Positions 48,712 to 60,218 of a stretch of 64,000 nt of DNA are shown here, piece after piece. The stretch spans positions 47,450 to 111,449 of the forward strand of contig JAHEFG010000007.1 in the NCBI GenBank assembly GCA_024640305.1. The letters are read 5' to 3'. Each line of letters starts with the position of its first letter. Positions within the stretch are counted from its first letter, which is position 1. The notes below the pieces were generated by a model. That model saw nothing but the letters and a program-made list of their open reading frames with translations, made no database searches and was not told the origin of the DNA. The position numbers and the translations under genes were made by a program. The DNA comes from Gammaproteobacteria bacterium. GTDB lineage: Bacteria; Pseudomonadota; Gammaproteobacteria; Steroidobacterales; Woeseiaceae.

Positions 48712-48796
48712 GCTCTGGTGGTGGAATTGGTAGACACGCTGTCTTGAGGGGGCAGTGGCGCGAGCCGTGCGAGTTCGAGTCTCGCCCAGAGCACCA
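48712..48796 (+). tRNA. tRNA-Leu (anticodon GAG)
   Basis: An 85-base class II tRNA: acceptor stem GCTCTGG with CCAGAGC, encoded ACCA end, anticodon stem CTGTC/GGCAG with loop TTGAGGG (GAG at 48746-48748), a long variable arm and T arm GTTCGAG. It reads CUC and CUU codons. It lies directly behind secG as in most gammaproteobacteria and probably shares its transcript. Confidence 0.96.
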
Positions 48797-48909
48797 AACA
48801 ACAAAAAAGTAGTGAATCACCCCGCACTAGGGGGTATTCAAAGCGCGCCACGCTGATACAATGTCGCGCTAATTCAGGGGCGAACTGGCGCACCGGATCT
48901 CAGGCGAAC

Positions 48910-49266
48910 ATGCTGCAAGAGTACTTTCCCATTTTGGTCTTCCTTGGTGTCGCGACAGGCATTGGTGTCTTGTTGCTCGGGCTGGGATTCCTGATTGGCA
49001 AGGGTAGCAAGGACGCCGAGAAACTCTCGCCTTATGAGTGCGGTTTCGAAGCTTTTGAAGACACTCGCACCAAATTTGATGTTCGCTACTACCTGGTTGC
49101 CATCCTGTTCATTATTTTCGACCTGGAGATCGCCTTCCTGTTTCCCTGGGCAGTGTCTCTCGACAAGGTCGGTCATTTCGGACTTCTCGCGATGGGACTG
49201 TTCCTTGCCATACTCGTCGTAGGCTTCGTTTACGAGTGGAAGAAAGGGGCTCTCGAGTGGGATTAG
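48910..49266 (+). CDS. nuoA: NADH-quinone oxidoreductase subunit A
   Basis: A small membrane subunit of complex I (118 residues, three helices) at the junction between the matrix and membrane arms. The loop [35 protein letters not shown] is diagnostic. First gene of the 14-gene operon; the ATG lies 113 bases after tRNA-Leu. It overlaps the start of nuoB. Confidence 0.97.
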   Translation: MLQEYFPILVFLGVATGIGVLLLGLGFLIGKGSKDAEKLSPYECGFEAFEDTRTKFDVRYYLVAILFIIFDLEIAFLFPWAVSLDKVGHFGLLAMGLFLAILVVGFVYEWKKGALEWD

Positions 49267-49790
49267 CGAACACGGCCGAGGCCAATGACGTAGCGACCGC
49301 TGAATCAGCCGAGGCGTCCGGCGAGAGCCTGCAGAAAAAAGGGTTCGTCGTTACCAGCGTCGACTCGGTAATGAACTGGGCGCGCACCGGCTCGCTTTGG
49401 CCAATGACATTCGGTCTGGCTTGTTGTGCTGTCGAGATGATGCAGGCAGGAGCATCACGTTATGACCTGGATCGATTCGGCATAATCTTTCGGCCGAGTC
49501 CGCGGCAATCGGACTGCATGATCGTTGCCGGAACTTTGACAAACAAAATGGCACCGGCACTTCGCAAGGTCTACGACCAGATGCCGGAGCCACGTTGGGT
49601 GGTGTCGATGGGTTCCTGTGCCAACGGTGGCGGTTATTACCACTATTCCTACGCGGTTGTGCGAGGCTGTGATCGCATTGTTCCCGTTGACGTCTACGTA
49701 CCTGGCTGCCCTCCAACCGCCGAAGCGCTGATCTACGGATTGATGCAGCTGCAAAACAAAATCCGTCGAACGAGCACGATAGCTAGATAA
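49257..49790 (+). CDS. nuoB: NADH-quinone oxidoreductase subunit B
   Basis: The peripheral-arm subunit that binds cluster N2, the last electron donor to quinone. The ligands are the adjacent cysteines in LACCAVEMM, the Cys in [11 protein letters not shown] and the Cys in [14 protein letters not shown] 49257 with AAAGGGG upstream is taken as the start, inside the end of nuoA; it gives 177 residues, including a poorly conserved 25-residue N-terminal extension. Confidence 0.95.
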   Translation: MGLANTAEANDVATAESAEASGESLQKKGFVVTSVDSVMNWARTGSLWPMTFGLACCAVEMMQAGASRYDLDRFGIIFRPSPRQSDCMIVAGTLTNKMAPALRKVYDQMPEPRWVVSMGSCANGGGYYHYSYAVVRGCDRIVPVDVYVPGCPPTAEALIYGLMQLQNKIRRTSTIAR

Positions 49791-49792
49791 GA

Positions 49793-50494
49793 ATGAGTGA
49801 CCGGAACGAGACATTAGCCGCTCAAATTGACGAGCGCTTCGGTGAGCGAATGACGCGAATCCCGTCGATCTGTGGCGAGTTAGGCTATGAGATCGACAAG
49901 GAGGATCTGGTCGAGATTGCCACGACGCTGCGCAATGATGGCGATTTCGGTTTCGAAATGCTCGTTGATGTATGCGGCGTTGATTATCTCAGTTACGGCA
50001 GCGACGAATGGACGACCAGCAGCGCGACCGGCACCGGGTTTAGCCGCGGCGTTGAGCGCGAACCCGTCATCCTTGATGAGGCTGATGAGTTCGAGCCTCG
50101 GCGTTTCGCAGTCGTGTATCACCTTCTTTCCATACAGCACAATTATCGTCTGCGTTTGCGCACCTTTACCGGCACAGAAAACCCGCCGATCGTGAAGTCC
50201 GTCGTAGATATCTGGAACGGCGCAAATTGGTTCGAGCGTGAGGTCTTCGATCTCTTCGGTATCCTGTTTGACGGGCATCCGGATCTGCGTCGCATTCTGA
50301 CTGACTATGGTTTTATCGGTCATCCGTTCCGCAAGGACTTTCCGTTGACCGGCAATGTTGAAGTGAGCTACGACGCCGACAAGGGCCGTGTCGCGTATCA
50401 GCCGGTGAGCATTGAGCCAAGGACGCTTGTTCCCAGGGTGATACGTGATGACAACCGTTACTCAGCCGACCTGAAGGACGTTACTGATGGCTGA
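49793..50494 (+). CDS. nuoC: NADH-quinone oxidoreductase subunit C
   Basis: A peripheral-arm subunit (30-kDa type), encoded separately from nuoD, unlike the fused NuoCD of E. coli. The 233 residues show [25 protein letters not shown] and the C-terminal [34 protein letters not shown]. Residues about 75-103 ([17 protein letters not shown] onward) are an insertion relative to short NuoC proteins. It overlaps nuoD by 8 bases. Confidence 0.96.
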   Translation: MSDRNETLAAQIDERFGERMTRIPSICGELGYEIDKEDLVEIATTLRNDGDFGFEMLVDVCGVDYLSYGSDEWTTSSATGTGFSRGVEREPVILDEADEFEPRRFAVVYHLLSIQHNYRLRLRTFTGTENPPIVKSVVDIWNGANWFEREVFDLFGILFDGHPDLRRILTDYGFIGHPFRKDFPLTGNVEVSYDADKGRVAYQPVSIEPRTLVPRVIRDDNRYSADLKDVTDG

Positions 50495-51740
50495 GATTCA
50501 AAGTTATACGATGAACTTCGGTCCGCAGCATCCCGCGGCGCACGGTGTGCTGCGACTTGTGCTGGAGATGGAAGGCGAGGTTATTCAAAAAGCAGATCCG
50601 CACGTCGGGCTGCTGCATCGTGCCACCGAAAAACTGGCAGAGCATAAACCGTATAACCAAAGCATCGGTTACATGGATCGTCTCGACTACGTTTCGATGA
50701 TGTGTAACGAACACGGTTACGTCATGGCCATCGAAAAACTTCTCGGTGTCACTGTGCCAATCCGAGCGCAGTACATCCGCGTCATGTTCGACGAGATTAC
50801 GCGCATTCTTAACCACTTGTTGTGGCTAGGCGGTCATGGGCTGGATATCGGTGCGATGACGATGTTCCTCTACTGCTTCCGTGAGCGTGAGGACCTGATG
50901 GACTGCTATGAGGCAGTCTCTGGCACGCGTATGCACGCGACTTATTATCGGCCCGGTGGCGTTTATCGCGATTTGCCCGATACGATGCCGAAGTACCAGG
51001 AATCGAAGTTTCGTAGCAAGAAAGATGTCGATCGCCTGAACTCCATTCGAGAAGGGTCACTGCTGGACTTCATTGAAGCATTTACAGATAAATTTCCGGG
51101 CTGCGTTGACGAATACGAGACGCTGCTGACAGACAACCGAATCTGGAAACAACGCACTGTCAACATCGCTGTAGTCTCGCCCGAACGTGCTATGCAGTTG
51201 GGCTTTACCGGACCGATGTTGCGTGGCTCAGGCGTCGAATGGGATCTTCGCAAGAAGCAACCCTATGAAGTCTACGATCAGGTTGACTTTGATATCCCTG
51301 TTGGCAGCAATGGTGACTGTTACGATCGCTATCTCGTTCGCATTGAAGAGTTGCGCCAGTCGAACCGCATCATAAAACAGTGTATTGACTGGCTGCGCGA
51401 TAATCCGGGCCCGGTGATGTTCGACGATCATAAAGTGGCTGCGCCCAGTCGCGTCGATATGAAAGGCGACATGGAATCGCTTATTCATCACTTCAAATTG
51501 TTCACCGAAGGCTATTGCGTACCTGAAGGGGAGGCTTACGCCGCTGTTGAACACCCGAAAGGTGAATTTGGCGTGTACATCGTATCGGACGGCGCCAACA
51601 AGCCGTATCGCGTAAAGATTCGCGCGCCGGGTTTTGCACACATATCGGCAATGTCGGAAATGGTGGAAGGACACATGCTGGCGGATGTGGTGGCCGTTAT
51701 CGGTACGCAGGATATCGTTTTTGGTGAGGTCGACCGATGA
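50487..51740 (+). CDS. nuoD: NADH-quinone oxidoreductase subunit D
   Basis: The 49-kDa-type subunit lining the quinone-binding cavity, descended from hydrogenase large subunits. The 417 residues start with [19 protein letters not shown] (His and Tyr at the quinone head-group site follow) and end in [13 protein letters not shown], as in the family. Coupled to nuoC (8-base overlap) and nuoE (ATGA). Confidence 0.97.
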   Translation: MAEIQSYTMNFGPQHPAAHGVLRLVLEMEGEVIQKADPHVGLLHRATEKLAEHKPYNQSIGYMDRLDYVSMMCNEHGYVMAIEKLLGVTVPIRAQYIRVMFDEITRILNHLLWLGGHGLDIGAMTMFLYCFREREDLMDCYEAVSGTRMHATYYRPGGVYRDLPDTMPKYQESKFRSKKDVDRLNSIREGSLLDFIEAFTDKFPGCVDEYETLLTDNRIWKQRTVNIAVVSPERAMQLGFTGPMLRGSGVEWDLRKKQPYEVYDQVDFDIPVGSNGDCYDRYLVRIEELRQSNRIIKQCIDWLRDNPGPVMFDDHKVAAPSRVDMKGDMESLIHHFKLFTEGYCVPEGEAYAAVEHPKGEFGVYIVSDGANKPYRVKIRAPGFAHISAMSEMVEGHMLADVVAVIGTQDIVFGEVDR

Positions 51741-52228
51741 GCGATTCAGCTTTGCTTTCCGACCATGCGAAAGAAGTAATTGAGCAATGGAAGTCCAGGT
51801 TCCCAGAGGGCAGGGAACGATCCGCTGTCATCAGCGCGTTGCATATTGTGCAACACGAGAATAACGGTTACCTGACGGCCGAATTAATGAACGCCGTTGC
51901 CGACTACCTCGATTTGCCAACGATCCAGGTGTATGAAGTTGCAACCTTCTACTCGATGTTCCAGACGAAACCGGTCGGACGTCACAATGTTGCTATTTGC
52001 ACGAACGTCTCGTGCATGCTGCGTGGTTCGGATGAGATCGTAGAGCATGTCGAAGAAAAACTTGGCGTCAAGATTGGTGAGAGCACCGGCGACGGTCGCA
52101 TCTACCTGAAGCGTGAAGAAGAGTGTCTGGCGGCTTGTTGTGGTGCGCCCATGATGATGGTCAATCACAAGTACTACGAGAACCTGACGACGGACCAGGT
52201 CGATGAGATTCTGGATGGGCTCGACTGA
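51737..52228 (+). CDS. nuoE: NADH-quinone oxidoreductase subunit E
   Basis: The thioredoxin-like subunit with the 2Fe-2S cluster N1a (163 residues). The ligands are in [10 protein letters not shown] and [14 protein letters not shown]. It pairs with NuoF in the NADH-oxidising module. The stop shares its last base with the nuoF start. Confidence 0.97.
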   Translation: MSDSALLSDHAKEVIEQWKSRFPEGRERSAVISALHIVQHENNGYLTAELMNAVADYLDLPTIQVYEVATFYSMFQTKPVGRHNVAICTNVSCMLRGSDEIVEHVEEKLGVKIGESTGDGRIYLKREEECLAACCGAPMMMVNHKYYENLTTDQVDEILDGLD

Positions 52229-53532
52229 TGGCCTACGAACAGAACCTCACTTGTTTTTCCACATTTGGTCAGGAGCGGTCTTATTCGCTCGATACCTATG
52301 AGAAAAACCACGGTTACGAAGCCTGGCGCAAGATACTGGCGGGCGAATTAACGCAGGAAGAGGTTATCGAAGAAGTTAAGGCGTCCGGCTTGCGTGGTCG
52401 CGGTGGCGCTGGCTTCCCAACTGGGCTCAAGTGGAGTTTTATGCCGCGCAATGCGCCCGTGCAGAAGTATCTTGTCTGCAATTCGGACGAGAGCGAACCC
52501 GGAACGTGTCACGATCGGGAGGTACTGCGCAACAACCCGCACGCGCTGGTTGAGGGTATGGCTATCGCGGCGTATGCGATGGGCGCAACTGTTGCCTACA
52601 ACTACATTCGTGGCGAGTTTATTGACGAGCCGGTACCGAGATTCGAAGCGGCCCTCAAAGAAGCGTACGACGCAGGTTTGCTGGGCAAGAATATCCAGGG
52701 TTCGGGGATCGACGTCGACCTATACGCGTTCGTTGGTGCGGGCGCTTATATTTGTGGCGAAGAAACTGCGCTGCTCGAGTCTCTCGAAGGCAAGCAGGGC
52801 AAGCCTCGCTTCAAACCACCATTTCCCGCAAATTTCGGCTTGTACGGAAAGCCAACGACTATCAATAACACACAGAGCCTGGCCAGTGTGCCGTCGATTA
52901 TTCGCAATGGTGCGGCCTGGTTTGCCACGCTCGGGCCGGAGGGCTCGGGTGGAACCGCACAGTTTTCCGTTTCCGGCCACGTTGAAAAACCGGGCAACCT
53001 CGAGTTGCCGATGGGGATTCCCTTTAAAGACTTGCTCGAACTGTGTGGCGGTGTCTGGAAAGGGCGCAAACTCAAAGCGGTGATCCCCGGGGGGTCGTCC
53101 TGTCGCGTATTGCCGGCTGAAATCATCATGGACTGCACGATGGACTACAACTCATTGCAGCAGGCGGGATCGTCTTTCGGTACAGGGGCCGTCATGGTTA
53201 TGGATGAGACGACCTGCATGGTGAAAGTGCTGCGTCGAATTTCCCGCTTCTACATGTCCGAATCCTGTGGTCAATGCACACCATGTCGAGAAGGCACGGG
53301 CTGGTTGTATCGGATGCTGACGCGCATTGTCGAAGGCAAAGGGCAGCTGGATGACCTGGAGAAACTGGTCGATGTTGCCAACAAGATAGAAGGCCACACA
53401 ATTTGTGCGTTGGGTGATGCCGCTGCGTGGCCGGTGCAGAGTTTTCTGCACCACTATCACCACGAATTCGAATATATGATCCGCAACCACGGACGCAGTA
53501 TCGTCGATGTCGCCAAGGAGGCTGCCGCATAG
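52228..53532 (+). CDS. nuoF: NADH-quinone oxidoreductase subunit F
   Basis: The flavin subunit that oxidises NADH (434 residues). It shows the NADH/FMN site [33 protein letters not shown] and the N3 4Fe-4S motif [14 protein letters not shown]. Acts with NuoE and NuoG. Confidence 0.98.
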   Translation: MAYEQNLTCFSTFGQERSYSLDTYEKNHGYEAWRKILAGELTQEEVIEEVKASGLRGRGGAGFPTGLKWSFMPRNAPVQKYLVCNSDESEPGTCHDREVLRNNPHALVEGMAIAAYAMGATVAYNYIRGEFIDEPVPRFEAALKEAYDAGLLGKNIQGSGIDVDLYAFVGAGAYICGEETALLESLEGKQGKPRFKPPFPANFGLYGKPTTINNTQSLASVPSIIRNGAAWFATLGPEGSGGTAQFSVSGHVEKPGNLELPMGIPFKDLLELCGGVWKGRKLKAVIPGGSSCRVLPAEIIMDCTMDYNSLQQAGSSFGTGAVMVMDETTCMVKVLRRISRFYMSESCGQCTPCREGTGWLYRMLTRIVEGKGQLDDLEKLVDVANKIEGHTICALGDAAAWPVQSFLHHYHHEFEYMIRNHGRSIVDVAKEAAA

Positions 53533-53538
53533 CCCGCC

Positions 53539-55707
53539 ATGAATGATGACATCGTAAACATTGAGGTAGATGGCAATCCGGTCGAGGCACGTAAGGGCCA
53601 GATGATCATCGAAGTGACCGATGAGGTCGGCGCATACATCCCGCGATTCTGTTACCACGAAAAGCTGAGCATCGCGGCTAATTGCCGAATGTGCCTGGTC
53701 GAAGTGGAGAAAGCGCCGAAGCCAATGCCGGCCTGTGCAACGCCGGTGGGCGAGGGTATGAAGGTCTTTACGAAATCTCCCAAGGCAATCGCTGCGCAGA
53801 AAGCAACGATGGAGTTCCTGCTTATCAACCACCCCCTTGACTGCCCGATTTGTGATCAGGGCGGTGAGTGTGAGTTGCAGGATATTGCGATGGGATACGG
53901 CCGCGATATTTCGCGTTACAACGATGGCAAGCGTGTCATAAAAGATAAAGATATCGGACCGCTGGTATCAACCGATATGACCCGTTGCATTCACTGCACG
54001 CGTTGCGTGCGCTTCGGTGAAGAAATTTCCGGTAAGCAGCAACTCGGAACCACCGAGCGTGGCGAACATATGCAAATCAGCACTTACGTTGAACAAAGTA
54101 TCGATCACGAGTTGTCTGCCAACATCATTGATCTTTGTCCGGTTGGCGCTCTGAATAACAAGCCTTACCGTTACAGCGCGCGTGCCTGGGAGATGGTGCA
54201 GCGTGCGACCATTTCGCCGCATGATTGTGTTGGTTCCAATATGTATGCGCACGTACTTCGCGGTACCGTCAAACGCATCGTGCCGAGGGCGAACGAAAGC
54301 ATTAACGAAACATGGCTTGCCGACAGGGATCGTTTTAGCTACGAAGGTATTTATAGCGTCGACCGACTACTCAGACCGCGTGTTAAAGAGAGCGGGGAAT
54401 GGCGTGATGTCGATTGGGAAGATGCATTGTCGTTTGCGGCAGATCGTTTGCGCGATGCGGGTGGCGACGAGACCGGGCTGCTTGCGTCGCCCAGCTCTAC
54501 GCTTGAGGAAGCGCATCTGCTGTCCCGTATCGCTGAGCATCTCGGTACAGCGAATATTGACCACCGAATAGATCGGCGCGATTTTTCGGACCAGGATAAT
54601 GACCCGGTCTATCCGTGGCTCGGTTGCGATATTGCAGATATCGAGCAGCAGAACGCCGTCTTTGTAATCGGGTCGAACATGCGTGCAGAAGCGCCGATTC
54701 TCGCGCATCGCCTGAGAAAGGCAGCACTGGCCGGTGCCAGCGTGAGTTTTGCGAGCAGCGAGGCGCACGAGTACCTGTTTGATGTTGCTAACTACCTTTC
54801 TGGTGCCGGACTTGTCGAATTACTTGCCGGAGTTGCGGCCGCCGCATGCGGCAAGACTCTGCCGTCGTCAGTAGCGGATATTTGCAATGGTGTTGAAGCC
54901 AGCGACGAACAACAACAAATCGCCGCCGCGCTCAAGGATGCCGACAATGCGCTTGTCGTGATGGGTAACATCGCTGGCCGACATGGCGCATTCAGTGCCG
55001 TGCGAGCGCTTGCCGCCTGCATCGCAGATGCGACGGGCGCGAAATTTGGCAGTCTTTCAGCGGGAGCTAACAGTGCCGGTGCGCATCTGGCGGGTGTGAC
55101 ACCGCATCGTAGCCAAGGAGGCCTAAAACGATCTGCGAGCGGCGCGGATGCCGGATCAATGCTCGATACGCCGCTTGATGCCGTTATGTTGCTTAATATC
55201 GAACCGGATGCAGATCTGATCTCGAATAGTGATGCAGTCAGCAAGCTGAAAAAACACGAATTCGTCATTGCGCTGACTCCTTTCTCTTCCGATGCGTTGC
55301 TCGAAGCGGCAGATCTGCTGCTGCCGATAGGCACTTTTGCGGAAACATCGGGTACTTACGTAAACGTCGCGGGTACCTGGCAGAGTTTCAGTGGCGTTGC
55401 CAACCCGGTTGGCGAGTCACGCCCGGCGTGGAAAGTGTTGCGTGTCATTGGGAATCTTATTGATGCACCGGGCTTTGACTACGTCACCAGCGAAGATGTC
55501 CGGGATGAAATCGCTGCGCAGCTAGGCGATGCCGAGCCGGACAACACCTACAAGGGTGAATTAACGCTTGGCAAGCCAAATGGAGAGGACGCGCCAGGCG
55601 CGGAAATCGATACGAGAATCTATTCGGTAGACTCGGTAGTCAGGCGGGCGTCTGCATTACAACTGACGCCAGCGGCCCTTGCGGGCTCCAGCGAGAGTAG
55701 CTCGTAA
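53539..55707 (+). CDS. nuoG: NADH-quinone oxidoreductase subunit G
   Basis: The iron-sulfur subunit carrying clusters N1b, N4 and N5. The N-terminal 2Fe-2S ferredoxin domain has [15 protein letters not shown], then [15 protein letters not shown], and [14 protein letters not shown]. The C-terminal 500 residues are a molybdopterin-oxidoreductase-like domain that has lost cofactor binding. The length of 722 is shorter than E. coli NuoG (about 908), as in many proteobacteria. Confidence 0.95.
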   Translation: MNDDIVNIEVDGNPVEARKGQMIIEVTDEVGAYIPRFCYHEKLSIAANCRMCLVEVEKAPKPMPACATPVGEGMKVFTKSPKAIAAQKATMEFLLINHPLDCPICDQGGECELQDIAMGYGRDISRYNDGKRVIKDKDIGPLVSTDMTRCIHCTRCVRFGEEISGKQQLGTTERGEHMQISTYVEQSIDHELSANIIDLCPVGALNNKPYRYSARAWEMVQRATISPHDCVGSNMYAHVLRGTVKRIVPRANESINETWLADRDRFSYEGIYSVDRLLRPRVKESGEWRDVDWEDALSFAADRLRDAGGDETGLLASPSSTLEEAHLLSRIAEHLGTANIDHRIDRRDFSDQDNDPVYPWLGCDIADIEQQNAVFVIGSNMRAEAPILAHRLRKAALAGASVSFASSEAHEYLFDVANYLSGAGLVELLAGVAAAACGKTLPSSVADICNGVEASDEQQQIAAALKDADNALVVMGNIAGRHGAFSAVRALAACIADATGAKFGSLSAGANSAGAHLAGVTPHRSQGGLKRSASGADAGSMLDTPLDAVMLLNIEPDADLISNSDAVSKLKKHEFVIALTPFSSDALLEAADLLLPIGTFAETSGTYVNVAGTWQSFSGVANPVGESRPAWKVLRVIGNLIDAPGFDYVTSEDVRDEIAAQLGDAEPDNTYKGELTLGKPNGEDAPGAEIDTRIYSVDSVVRRASALQLTPAALAGSSESSS

Positions 55708-56810
55708 TGCTTGCCGGTCTGATACCCGCATCTATCTGGGAGATATGGAACTCGCTGCCGCCGCTCGTTCAGTACCTGACTGTCGTCACCTGGAAAATTC
55801 TGTTCGTCACGATTGGCGTCATATTGATTGTCGCATTTTCGACTTACTTCGAACGTAAAGTCATCGGCAGCATGCAGGGTCGGGTAGGGCCAAATCGCGT
55901 AGGTCCGTTAGGGCTGGGCCAGCCATTCGCGGACGTCATCAAGCTGCTCATCAAAGAAGTCGTGGTTCCATCGAAGTCGAACCGGTTTTTGTTTGTCATT
56001 GCTCCTTTGCTAACTCTGATTCCCGCGCTGGCTGCCTGGGCGGTCATTCCGCTCAATGACTGGTATGTCATTGCCGATATTAATGCCGGATTGTTGTATG
56101 TGCTGGCGCTGACATCGGTTGGAGTATACGGTGTCATCCTCGCCGGCTGGGCGACCAACTCCAAGTACGCGTTCCTGGGTGCCATGCGGTCAGCGGCACA
56201 AATCGTCGCTTACGAAATCGCGATGGGCTTTGCGTTGGTTGGCATCCTCATGGCTGCCGGCAGTCTTAATCTCGGCGATATCGTGCGCGCACAGTCCGGC
56301 GGATTCCTGAACTGGTTCTTGCTGCCATTGTTTCCGCTGTTCCTGGTGTACTGGATTTCGGGTGTAGCAGAGACCAATCGCGCCCCGTTCGATGTGGCGG
56401 AGGGCGAGTCGGAAATCGTCGCGGGCTTTCATGTCGAGTATTCTGGTGTGGCCTTCGCGCTCTTTTTCCTCGCCGAATACGCCAACATGGTGCTGATTTC
56501 GTCACTTACGGCGATTTTCTTCCTCGGTGGTTGGGCATCGCCATTCGAAGGTATTGGTTTCCTCGAGCCACTCGCCGATATCCCTGTGGCAGGCCTGTTG
56601 GTTGAAGGTGGGTTGCACTGGCTGTTCTTCAAGATGGCGTTTTTCATGTACACGTTTTTCTGGTTACGCGCGACTTTTCCGCGTTATCGCTACGACCAGA
56701 TCATGCGCCTGGGCTGGAAAGTATTTATCCCTGTGACGATCGTCTGGATCGTCGTCGAGGGCGTGATGGCCTGGTTCGAGATCGGGCCGTGGGCTGGGCT
56801 GACGGGATAA
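55707..56810 (+). CDS. nuoH: NADH-quinone oxidoreductase subunit H
   Basis: The membrane subunit that closes the quinone chamber (367 residues, about eight helices). Diagnostic loops are [28 protein letters not shown] and [30 protein letters not shown]. It begins on the last base of the nuoG stop. Confidence 0.98.
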   Translation: MLAGLIPASIWEIWNSLPPLVQYLTVVTWKILFVTIGVILIVAFSTYFERKVIGSMQGRVGPNRVGPLGLGQPFADVIKLLIKEVVVPSKSNRFLFVIAPLLTLIPALAAWAVIPLNDWYVIADINAGLLYVLALTSVGVYGVILAGWATNSKYAFLGAMRSAAQIVAYEIAMGFALVGILMAAGSLNLGDIVRAQSGGFLNWFLLPLFPLFLVYWISGVAETNRAPFDVAEGESEIVAGFHVEYSGVAFALFFLAEYANMVLISSLTAIFFLGGWASPFEGIGFLEPLADIPVAGLLVEGGLHWLFFKMAFFMYTFFWLRATFPRYRYDQIMRLGWKVFIPVTIVWIVVEGVMAWFEIGPWAGLTG

Positions 56811-56826
56811 TGGCAGGCAAACGCAG

Positions 56827-57315
56827 ATGAATCGACTGGCTAGCTATATCAAGACGTTTGCTCTTTGGGAACTCCTCAAGGGCTTGTCAGTTACGCAGCG
56901 TAATTTCTTTCGCAAGAGTATTACGCTGGAGTACCCCGACGAGAAGACGCCGCAGTCTCCGCGCTTCCGCGGCTTGCATGCCTTGCGTCGCTATCCGAAC
57001 GGTGAGGAACGTTGCATTGCCTGCAAGCTTTGCGAAGCGGTCTGCCCGGCGCTGGCCATAACGATCGAATCGAACGTGAGTGAAGACGGCACCCGCCGCA
57101 CGTCGCGCTACGACATCGATCTCTTTAAATGTATTTATTGTGGCTTTTGCGAGGAGGCGTGCCCGGTCGATGCAATTGTCGAAACGCGACTCCACGAGTA
57201 CCACATGGAAAAGCCGGGCGAAAACATCATGACCAAAGACAAACTTCTCGCAATCGGCGAAAAGTACGACGCGATGATCTCCGCTGACAAAGCGGCAGAC
57301 GCGAAATATAGATAG
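56827..57315 (+). CDS. nuoI: NADH-quinone oxidoreductase subunit I
   Basis: An 8Fe ferredoxin-type subunit (162 residues) with clusters N6a and N6b: [12 protein letters not shown] and [12 protein letters not shown]. It passes electrons toward NuoB. Confidence 0.98.
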   Translation: MNRLASYIKTFALWELLKGLSVTQRNFFRKSITLEYPDEKTPQSPRFRGLHALRRYPNGEERCIACKLCEAVCPALAITIESNVSEDGTRRTSRYDIDLFKCIYCGFCEEACPVDAIVETRLHEYHMEKPGENIMTKDKLLAIGEKYDAMISADKAADAKYR

Positions 57316-57326
57316 GGCGCACGATA

Positions 57327-57929
57327 GTGTTTCAAGCGATTCTCTTCTATCTCTTCTCTGCAGTGCTGATGGGCGCAGCTCTTGGCGTAATTCTTTCGCG
57401 CAATCCGGTGCATGCAGTCATGTTCCTGGTATTGGCGTTTTTTCAGAGTGCAATTCTCTGGATACTGGCCGAGGCTGAGTTTCTCGGGATTGTGCTGGTG
57501 CTCGTCTACGTCGGCGCGGTTATGGTGCTTTTCTTGTTCGTCGTAATGATGCTCGACATCAATGTTGAGGCAGTGAAGCGTGGGCTGACGCGTTACTGGT
57601 TCCTCGGACTGGGCTTCACACTGCTCATGGCCGTTGAGATCGTGCAATTGATCTGGTTGCGCGGACAGGATAGCGATATTGCCGGTGGCTTTGAGCCTTA
57701 CGCGGACGGCTACAGCAACACCAAGGCGCTTGGCTCCGTCCTCTACACCGAACACGTATACGCATTTGAAATTGCAGCTGTGATCTTGTTGCTGGCAATC
57801 GTCGCCGCGATAACGCTGACAATGCGAAAACGGCCGGGTCTCAAGGTTCAGAATATCGCAAAGCAGGTCGCCGTAAGGGCGAAAGATCGTCTACGCGTTG
57901 TGAAGATGGATGCGGAGAAACGGCAATGA
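57327..57929 (+). CDS. nuoJ: NADH-quinone oxidoreductase subunit J
   Basis: A membrane subunit of five helices (200 residues), with [29 protein letters not shown] containing the conserved pi-bulge helix 3. It starts with GTG and overlaps nuoK as ATGA. The C-terminus has a basic extension after the last helix. Confidence 0.96.
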   Translation: MFQAILFYLFSAVLMGAALGVILSRNPVHAVMFLVLAFFQSAILWILAEAEFLGIVLVLVYVGAVMVLFLFVVMMLDINVEAVKRGLTRYWFLGLGFTLLMAVEIVQLIWLRGQDSDIAGGFEPYADGYSNTKALGSVLYTEHVYAFEIAAVILLLAIVAAITLTMRKRPGLKVQNIAKQVAVRAKDRLRVVKMDAEKRQ

Positions 57930-58231
57930 TCGGACTGCAACATTATTTGACTCTCTCGGCGATGTTGTTCGTGTTGAGCATCGCAGGAATTATTATTAAT
58001 CGGCGAAATCTGATCCTGATCCTGATGTGCATCGAACTGATGCTGCTCGCCGTTAATTTCAATTTTATTGCTTTTTCCAGACATCTTGGCGACGACACAG
58101 GCCAGGTATTTGTCTTTTTCATCTTAACCGTGGCAGCGGCAGAAGCTGCCATCGGCCTTGCGATACTCGTCGTGCTGTTCCGCAATCGACGCTCTATCAA
58201 TGTGCAAGAGCTGAATACGATGAAAGGCTAG
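57926..58231 (+). CDS. nuoK: NADH-quinone oxidoreductase subunit K
   Basis: A three-helix membrane subunit (101 residues) with the proton-path glutamates in [12 protein letters not shown] and [14 protein letters not shown]. Coupled to nuoJ by ATGA. Confidence 0.97.
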   Translation: MIGLQHYLTLSAMLFVLSIAGIIINRRNLILILMCIELMLLAVNFNFIAFSRHLGDDTGQVFVFFILTVAAAEAAIGLAILVVLFRNRRSINVQELNTMKG

Positions 58232-58237
58232 CCGGCG

Positions 58238-60205
58238 ATGTACAGCTACTACCTGACAATTGTTCTTGCGCCGCTGGCTGCTGCCATAGTCGCTGGACTA
58301 TTTGGCAAACAAATCGGACGCGCAGGTGCACACTGGATCACGATACTGGCAGTGGGCTTGTCGTGCGTCTTGTCGATGTTCGTTCTCAAAGAAATGTTTT
58401 GGGGCGGGGCCGTTGCTGAGAATATTCATGTCTATACATGGGCGGTCACCGACGGGCTGAGAATGGAAGTCGGCTTCCTTGTCGACCGGCTGACGGCCCT
58501 GATGATGGTTGTCGTTACGTTTGTGTCTTTTTCGGTACATATCTACACGATCGGCTATATGCACGACGACCCGGGATACCAGCGCTTCTTCAGCTATATC
58601 TCCCTGTTCACGTTTTCGATGTTGATGCTCGTCATGTCGAACAACTTCCTGCAGCTTTTCTTTGGCTGGGAAGCAGTCGGTCTGGTGTCCTACCTGTTGA
58701 TTGGCTTTTGGTACAAGCGGGAGTCCGCGATATTCGCGAACCTCAAGGCCTTCCTGGTTAATCGTGTGGGCGATTTCGGTTTTATTCTCGGTATTGCCGC
58801 GATCGTGATGTTTACCGGCTCGCTGGATTACGCTGAGGTTTTTGGCCAGGCAGAGTCGGTCGCGGCACAGCAGTTTGAAGTGTTCCCGGGGGCACCATGG
58901 AACGCGATGACGGTTGCCTGCATTCTGTTGTTTATCGGGGCTATGGGTAAGTCGGCTCAAGCGCCGTTGCATGTGTGGCTGCCGGACTCCATGGAAGGCC
59001 CAACGCCGATATCAGCATTGATTCACGCGGCAACGATGGTTACGGCGGGTATCTTCATGGTGGCGAGGATGTCGCCGCTGTTCGAGCTGTCCGAGACGGC
59101 GCTTGCTGTTGTTATCACCATCGGTGCGATCACCGCCTTTTTCATGGGTTTACTCGGCATCGTGCAAAACGATATCAAGCGCGTCGTCGCGTATTCGACC
59201 TTATCTCAACTTGGGTACATGACTGTTGCACTTGGTGCGTCTGCGTATAGCGCCGCTATTTTTCACCTGATGACGCATGCGTTCTTCAAGGCGCTGCTGT
59301 TCCTGGCGGCAGGCTCAGTCATCATCGCGATGCACCACGAGCAGGACATTCGCAAGATGGGTGGTCTGCGCAAGTACATGCCGATTACTTACTGGACTGC
59401 CCTGATAGGGTCTCTGGCCCTTATCGGATTCCCAGGCTTGTCCGGGTTCTTTTCGAAGGATCTCCTGATCGAAGCGGTCAAGGAGTCGCATTGGCACGGG
59501 CAGGGCGCGGTTTACTGGATTGCCTACCTGAGCGTACTGCTCGGTGTTTTCGTCACGGCCTTGTATTCGTTTCGAATGTTCTTCCTGGTGTTCCACGGTA
59601 AAGCACGCATGGATAAGGAGACGAAATCACACCTGCATGAAACGCCGTGGGTGGTTACGGCGCCGCTTATCATGCTGGCGATACCGTCTGCGATCATTGG
59701 CTGGATTACCGTCAACGATGTGCTGTTCAACAACTACTTCGGCGACGCGATCGTCGTCAGCTCCGCACACGACGTGCTGGCGCATATGGGTGAGAGCTTC
59801 CACGGTAGTTTGAGTTTGCTCAAGCATGCCCCGCAAACCCCGGTGTTCTGGCTGGCCGCTGGCGGTGTATTTTCCGCGTGGTTCCTGTATTTGAGACGAC
59901 CGGATATACCGGTAACTATCAAGCGCAAGCTATCTGGTATCTACACGCTTCTCGATCGTAAGTACTATTTTGACGATCTTTATATCAAGGGCTTCGCGGC
60001 AGGAGGTCGTGGCATTGGCAGGTTCCTGTGGGAGAAGGGCGATCAGCTGATTATTGACGGCATTATCGTCAATGGCACTGCCAGATCAGTTGGCAAGCTG
60101 GCCGGTGTAATGAGGCAAATCCAGACCGGTTATCTGTATACGTATGCGTTCGCAATGATCATCGGCTTGACGATGTTGCTCAGCTGGCTCATCTGGTTCA
60201 GGTAG
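58238..60205 (+). CDS. nuoL: NADH-quinone oxidoreductase subunit L
   Basis: The distal antiporter-like proton pump (655 residues) with 14-16 helices and the long lateral helix at its C-terminus. It shows LQLFFGWEAVGLVSYLLIGFW, KSAQAPLHVWLPDSMEGPTPISALIHAATMV and the lysine-containing QNDIKRVVAYSTLSQLGYM. The C-terminal region (about 560-655) links the pumps. Confidence 0.98.
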   Translation: MYSYYLTIVLAPLAAAIVAGLFGKQIGRAGAHWITILAVGLSCVLSMFVLKEMFWGGAVAENIHVYTWAVTDGLRMEVGFLVDRLTALMMVVVTFVSFSVHIYTIGYMHDDPGYQRFFSYISLFTFSMLMLVMSNNFLQLFFGWEAVGLVSYLLIGFWYKRESAIFANLKAFLVNRVGDFGFILGIAAIVMFTGSLDYAEVFGQAESVAAQQFEVFPGAPWNAMTVACILLFIGAMGKSAQAPLHVWLPDSMEGPTPISALIHAATMVTAGIFMVARMSPLFELSETALAVVITIGAITAFFMGLLGIVQNDIKRVVAYSTLSQLGYMTVALGASAYSAAIFHLMTHAFFKALLFLAAGSVIIAMHHEQDIRKMGGLRKYMPITYWTALIGSLALIGFPGLSGFFSKDLLIEAVKESHWHGQGAVYWIAYLSVLLGVFVTALYSFRMFFLVFHGKARMDKETKSHLHETPWVVTAPLIMLAIPSAIIGWITVNDVLFNNYFGDAIVVSSAHDVLAHMGESFHGSLSLLKHAPQTPVFWLAAGGVFSAWFLYLRRPDIPVTIKRKLSGIYTLLDRKYYFDDLYIKGFAAGGRGIGRFLWEKGDQLIIDGIIVNGTARSVGKLAGVMRQIQTGYLYTYAFAMIIGLTMLLSWLIWFR

Positions 60206-60218
60206 CCCAGGGAATACC

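Noticed and set aside
48819..48836. ACCCC/GGGGT hairpin after tRNA-Leu
   Set aside because: Short stem with no T-tract; insufficient for a terminator call.
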